This document shows positions 53,001 to 59,702 of a stretch of DNA of 64,000 bases, piece by piece; the first letter of the stretch is position 1, and the number at the start of each line of letters is the position of its first letter. Source of the DNA: Dipteris shenzhenensis. Taxonomy: Eukaryota; Polypodiophyta; Polypodiopsida; Gleicheniales. The position numbers and the translations under genes are program-made. A model generated the notes under the pieces. That model was not told the origin of the DNA and made no database searches. It worked only from the letters and a program-made list of their open reading frames with translations. The stretch lies in assembly GCA_047967505.1 (NCBI GenBank), contig CM106541.1; one strand, given 5' to 3'.

Positions 53001-56000
53001 TTCGGAGCTGCATAAGCCTAAACAATCCATCATTACCTTGATCTCTTCTTCCACCATATTTTTCAATCTTTACCAAAGAAACCAACCTTGGACTTTGAGG
53101 GTCATTAAAAGTAGCATTTACTATGTTTCACGTTTAAGCACCACAACCCACCAGAAAGAGCACTCATCAAATACCACACAAACTATGTTTCAACGCACAC
53201 TGCCAATGCCACACATGGGGAAGTTCTCCATCAGCATTAAAAAAAATGGGGTTTACTCTGTAGCAAGTAAGCCGTCGGTAAGACCCCCAATGAAGATGAC
53301 TTGGGCTGTAAAATCACCACTCCGAAAAGCAACCTGCACATGCAGCTCAAAGACATTGGCCAATTAAGTTGATTCTATACAGAATCGAAATATTATATGC
53401 ATTCTATCTTAAGTGGCAACATGCAAAATGTTCATCAGGTGTGACATATCTTGAAAATACTAAAGAAGATTGAGATGTCGGAGGCATTTCTATTTTCTAT
53501 CTGATGATATATGGACTGTTAACAAGGTGTGATGTCTTCGTAAATACTGTGATGCATACTTAGAAGGCCAGAATTACTCCAAAAAAGTCACACGTTCGTA
53601 TATCACAAATCCATAATCAGCAACTCTGTAGTTGACACTTGTTAGAAGTTGATTTCAAGCATTTTTTGGCTGTTTTTGGAGGCACATTTGCAGACATTCG
53701 GGACTCTTTTCAGTCATTCGGGCCTTCCTCTAGGTTTTCCAACTTCCTCTAGCACCATTTGGCTGGGATTCTCTCCCTCTTGACTCAGATCTACCCGGTA
53801 CAGTTGGATTTGAAGTTTTTCACACTCTTTTATGTCACGTTTACACACATTGCAATGACATTGAGGTGATTTTTCTCTAGAAATTGGGGCTTTTGTGTCA
53901 CATTTGCAGATTTTGCAGTGACATTTGCTCCTTTCGCCCACATTTTGGGGCTTTTGCAGTATTTGCCCTATTTTGACTTCATTTTCACTCTGACCTTGGG
54001 CATTTTGGATCTATTGCTGGCAGATTGCGGGATATTCTTAGATTTGCAAGTTATTTTGTCACATTCGCTTTATTTCAGCAAAATTTGGGGCTTTTGGTCA
54101 TTTGCCCCAAACTTGACAGTTTTGCCCTTCCAGAAATTGGGGGTTTTGTCAATTTTGTTGAAATTTGTAGTGACATTGGCTTGGTGCTACCATTTTTGGG
54201 CATTTGGTAGACATTGAATGCAGGAACATTGACATTGGCTTGGAATTGCAGCACATTGAGTCACATTTGCAACTTGTAGCACAATTTGGGGCTTCTCCAA
54301 ATTTGCCCTCTTTTTGGCATATTTGCCTTCTCTGAATTTGGGGCTTTTGCCAGATTTGTTGTCCATTACAGTGACATTTGTTTTATTCAGCTAAATTTGG
54401 GTATATTATGCATTTGCCCCTTGATTTGGGCTTGTTGTCCTGACAAATTTGAGGCACGCAACCTCCATCTGAGACATTTACAACTCAATTGATCATTAGA
54501 CGCATTTGCAGACATTTGCCCCCTGTTTTGGGCTGATATTTTTGCAAGACAGCTATCTTTCGCAGGGGGACAGATATTGTTTTGCAGGTCATATTGTTTT
54601 ATTCAGCTAAATTTGGGTATATTATGCATTTGCCCCTTGATTTGGGCTTGTTGTCCTGACAGATTTGAGGCACGCAACCTCCATCTGAGACATTTACAAC
54701 TCAATTGATCATTAGACACATTTGCAGACATTTGCCCCCTGTTTTGGGCTGATATTTTTGCAAGACAGCTATGTTTCGCAGGGGGGTTCTTTGACCGTTT
54801 GCAGGTCATATTTTTGGGGACAGCACTTGCATTTAGCTCATTGTTTGAGCAGTCAATTTTTGGTTGGTCACTACCTGACATTTGCTGTCATTTTTGGACA
54901 GCCAACTCATTTTGCAGTGAAAGCCTTGAGGCTACTCTTGAGCATGCATTTTTCCTTCAGGAATTCCTTTGACCCACACTTCAAGGCAGGGGCCCAGCCA
55001 CTAGGTCAACCCTATGACTGGCCTGGTTGGCTGGCTCCAACCAGCCCAACCAGCTCCTCCATGTGGCCAACCCCATCTGCTGGTCTGCTCCGCCCTCTTG
55101 CGCCATCTTCAAGGCCCTGCTGCAGGTCGTACACCTGCCCACAGACCCGCCAAACAGCTCACCTCCAAGGCGCCTATACCCCGGGATACCTTCACCGTTT
55201 GGTGCTGCTCCAAACATGCCTTTGATAAGCCAGATCCAAGCTGAACATTCATAGCCAGCTTTCCATCCATGAACTTCATTTGTTGCAGCCACCATGGCTC
55301 CTCCAGCTTCTTCTTTCTTTCTCTGATCTCTGCCCCCATGGCAGCCATAGTGCTGCCCATGTGGCCTTCTCTCAGGACCCAGGTCCACCTCCCCCATGCT
55401 CTCCTCATATGGGGGCTTACAGATGGGGAGGTGACTTTCCAACAGTGTCCACCTCTGTCCTAGATCTGATCCAGCCCTGCAGGCCATGCTCCAGCCTCCG
55501 TACAGGTCCGTACACCTGGCTGATGTCATCGTCAGTTCAGTACCTCTACTCTTGGGTCCCTGCTACTGCCCTCTGCTCTACATTATGCTCCTGCAGATCC
55601 TACCTAACAGCCAGGTACCCTTGTTCTCTCTTCTCTCTTTAATGTGAAAATGCTGCCCTAGGTCTCCCTCCCCCATGTTCTCCTCATTTGAGGGCTTACA
55701 GATGGGGAGGTGCTCAGGCATGTGACCATGGATAAGAATGGGGAGATAGTAAATCCTTATCAAAAACCACAACTCCTAATTAATCAACCTTTCCAACACC
55801 CCCGCTCACAAACACATCCGGCCCAATGCCAACACGTTGACGTTGCCCCTGCAGCTCCCATGATGGAACCCTCTGGAACAATTCGGTGTCAAATCCGGTG
55901 CCTGGCTTTTCAACCAGTGGCTCCTACTCCTCCAGGTCCGGTCCTGCACAAGCAAACCATCCTGGAACACAAGTCCATCCAAGGTAGCACCAGATGGCAC

Positions 56001-59000
56001 CACCTCCTTCAATCACGTTCCTGCCTGTAGAAAAGGGGGTAGGGACAGATTTGGAAAAGGGGGATAGACTAGCAGAAGGAGAGAGAGTTAGGGGAAGAAG
56101 GGAGGAGAAGGGGTAGGAGAGAGAGAATGAGGTAGGACAGAGAGGGAGAGATTGAGAGGGAGTAGGGAAGAGAGAGAGAGCGCGAGTGAGCATAGGTAGG
56201 AAGGAGGAAGGGAGAGTAGATAAGATTAGATGTCACATCAAAAAGTACATAGTAGGGGGGTGGATGGAGACTTGGATAGTCCCTCCACATTTTCCACCTA
56301 AAGGGCCTCTAACTTGGCCTCTTTTTCCCCTTCATTACAGCCATCCCTTCCCATATAATTTTGCCCTCAAAGTTTCATATGTGGGCTGTTAAATAGGTGC
56401 AGCAAACAGCAAATAATAATCAGCCCGGTAGGAGATAGGGGTTGTCCTGGACAAAGCTCTCTGGCTGCCATGAGTTCTCATCCTCAGGGAGTCCCTGCCA
56501 CTTGATAAGATACTCAATGTAGACTTTGTTTCGGAGTACGAGATCCCTGAAACCCATGATGCGCTCCGGAACATAGAGTATGTGGCCCTCCTCATCCATA
56601 GGTGGTAGCTCAGGAAGGACTTGGACATGCTGTCCGACATGTGGCTTCAGCAAGGACACATGGAAAACATTATGAATCCTAGAGGTCCTGGGTAGCTCTA
56701 AGTCATACGCCACCTCGCCAACTTTGCGGATGATCCTGTAGGGACCGTAATACCTGTGAGCAAGCTTCATGTTGGTGTTACCTTTCAGCGAGGCATAACG
56801 GTTCTTATGGAGGCGTAAGTGCACATAAACCCCTACTTCAAAAGACAGATACCTCTTGTGTTCATCCGCATACTTCTTCTGCTTGGCTTGGTCATCCTGC
56901 ATATTCTTTTTAGCCAATTGCAAAAGGGCATCCATACTCTCCAAGTCATTTCTTGCTTGCTGATTTTTCACAGCCATGTCTGGCCATGTCTGCAACTAAA
57001 TATGGCACACCGACTCTGCATCCATACATAGCTTCGAAAGGGCTCATGCCATAGAGATGTGCTCTGTACTGTTGTAACAAAATTCAGTAAGTGCCAACCA
57101 CTTATCCCAAGACTTCTGCGTGTCATGACGGAAATGCCTCAAATACTCCTCCAGCCATTTGTTCACCCTTTCTGACTGTCCATCCGTCTCAGGGTGGTAA
57201 GCAGTGCTAGGTGTAAGAGAACTACCCACTGCTGTAAATAATTCCTGCCAAAAGTGACCCATAAATTTTGCATCTCTATCGCTAAGAATCTCTCGAGGGA
57301 AACCATGATGCTTAAAAACATGCTCGATGAACTGCCAAGCAACCTATGATGCTGAATAACGGGTCTTAGTGGGGTATGAAATGGGCATGCTTTGTCATTA
57401 TGTCAACCACCACAAAAATGCTATCCCATTCCCGCTCTATGGAAGGCAGCCCTGTGATGAAATCCATAGCAATGTGAGTCCATTTTCTTTCTGGAATAGG
57501 TAATGGCTGCAAGAGACCCGCGGGTAACCGGCTGTCCACTTTATTTTGCTGGCAGGGCAAACATTCATTGACAAATTTAACTACATCCCACCTCAAGCCA
57601 TCCGAAATCAAGCTCTGTTTGACCTTTTTATATGTCTTAGTAATACCCGGATGTCCTGCCATAGAAGATGAGTGCGGTTCCTGTAAGACCAGCAGTCGGT
57701 ACTTTGAATTTGGCACCAAATAAATTCTGTCCTTGCACCACAACAGCCCATTATGCAGCTTAAATTCAGCATGCCCCTGGCTCGATGGCCTCTATAACTC
57801 AACAAATATGGAAGCTGCCTTAGAATCCTGCATGTATTCGTCCTGAATACCATGAATCCACTGCTGGCAGATGGTAGAAATGGCAGACAAACTGCAAGCC
57901 CACATACGGGATAAGGCATCTACAACCACGTTTTCTTTCCCTTTCCTGTACTCGATGTCGAAATTATAAGACTGAACCTTAGCCAGCCACCTCTTCTGCT
58001 TCATTGACAAGTTGGGCTGCGTAAGGAAATACCTAAGTGTCCTATGATCTGTCTTAATCTTGATTTTGCTACCGTACAGGTGGTGGTGCCATTTTTCGAA
58101 AGCATGGAGAATAGCCAACATTTCCTGACCATACACATGATAATCTAGTTCCTTGGCATCCAATTTCCTGCTTTCGCCAGTTTTATCCTTTGCCAGCAAC
58201 GCCTTGTCATTGTTGTCACTGTTGCAGAGCTTCTCCCTAGCTTCTTCCTGGAGCAGTAATGGACCCAACTCCTCAAAGGTCAAAGGTTTGGCCCTCTGTC
58301 TTGCTGTCACAATCGTAACATAGCTCTTGAAACTCCGTGGTAGCCTCCTAAGTACCAATTGGTCGGAGTCTACCTTCTGACCAACCGATACTAGTTGATC
58401 CCTCACCACCTTGACCTTCATTAAGAGGTCATGTACCGAATCTCCCTCGTCCATATCCATATTGTAGAGTTGATGCTGAAGAGTCAAGATCCGGAATGTA
58501 TTATTTGTCTCATACAGATCCATCAGAATGGCTCGCGCCTCTACTGACATGTCAATCATCTGGATGTGAGAAATCACACAGTCCATCGTAGTCCCTATGA
58601 TCAATGCCACAGCTTGGGCATCTCTATCCTCCAATGCTTCGAGATCCTCTCCATCTACTGGTATAAGTATCCTCCCCTTTTTGTCCATTCATATCCTCCA
58701 GCTTCACCTCCACTCCCGTTGTTAGCTTCCACAGTTTTTGAGCCACTAAATGACTCCGGATTTTCACCTTCTGGATAGGATAGTTAGTCCCATCCAGTTT
58801 CCCGGACTCTCCAAAGCTAGGGATGGTGAAAGAAGGAACTCGAGTGGAGGAGCAGGAAGGGAGAGAAGGGGATGAAGAGGGCTTCTGCTTCTGAGATTGC
58901 CTTATGCTTCTGCAGATCCTACCTAACAGCCAAGTACCCTTGTTCTCTTATGTCTCCCTCCCCCACGCTCTCCTCATTTGGGGGCTTACAGATGGGGAGG

Positions 59001-59590
59001 TGACCTTTCCAACAAACATTACTACAAGAGATCAGAGAGCAACTGGAGGTGACCAAACCACGTGATACAAAGGCTAACTGAGCACAAAGACACATCACGA
59101 ACTTCGATGAATTTGAGTCAGCTCTAGGGCATAGCAGAGTGGAGGAGGAGGAGCTAGCCGACATGAGAGTAGTCTAGATCAGCAAAGAGAGCCGACACGG
59201 TGTCACCGAGGAGGGACGCAGAGACCACTCGCGACTCGGATAGCGACTAGAGCACACTCTATTGAGGTCCGTCATATCATAGCTTTCCTCAGAGGACACC
59301 ACCAGAGATGAGGGGTCACTCTGGACATAGCTCAGCACGTTCAAAGATCGAGGAGACCACGCGTGCTCTATTGAGGTCCGTCATATCATAGCTTTCCTCA
59401 GAGGACACCACCACAGATGAGGGGTCACTCTGGACATAGCTCAGCACGTTCAGAGATTGAGGAGACCATGGCCCCCACCACAGCGTGAGACAGCCCTAGT
59501 CCCGACTTCCAGCCCATTGAGGCTTATATGAGCTTTCTTTTTTGTGTACTTTGTCCCATAGGTCCGCAAGGCCTCGTGTGGATGTTAATA

Positions 59591-59640
<50 letters not shown>

Positions 59641-59663
59641 GAGGCCTCGTGTGGATGTTAATA

Positions 59664-59702
<39 letters not shown>

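Larger units (their letters stand above)
55446..59014 (-). mobile_element. Ty3/gypsy-type element G2 with copia-type gag, internally deleted
   Basis: Minus-strand order is partial 5' LTR (58909-59014), UBN2-type gag, RNase H, integrase, chromodomain, 3' UTR, PPT, 3' LTR. Protease and RT palm are absent. The LTR family is the one at 47766. The gag/pol pairing is unexpected, since UBN2 gag normally belongs to copia elements. Confidence 0.75.

Noticed and set aside
54981-55529. 182-codon minus-strand open frame
   Set aside because: It runs through a gypsy LTR (TGTTGGAAAGTCACC start) and across its border; no protein motif.
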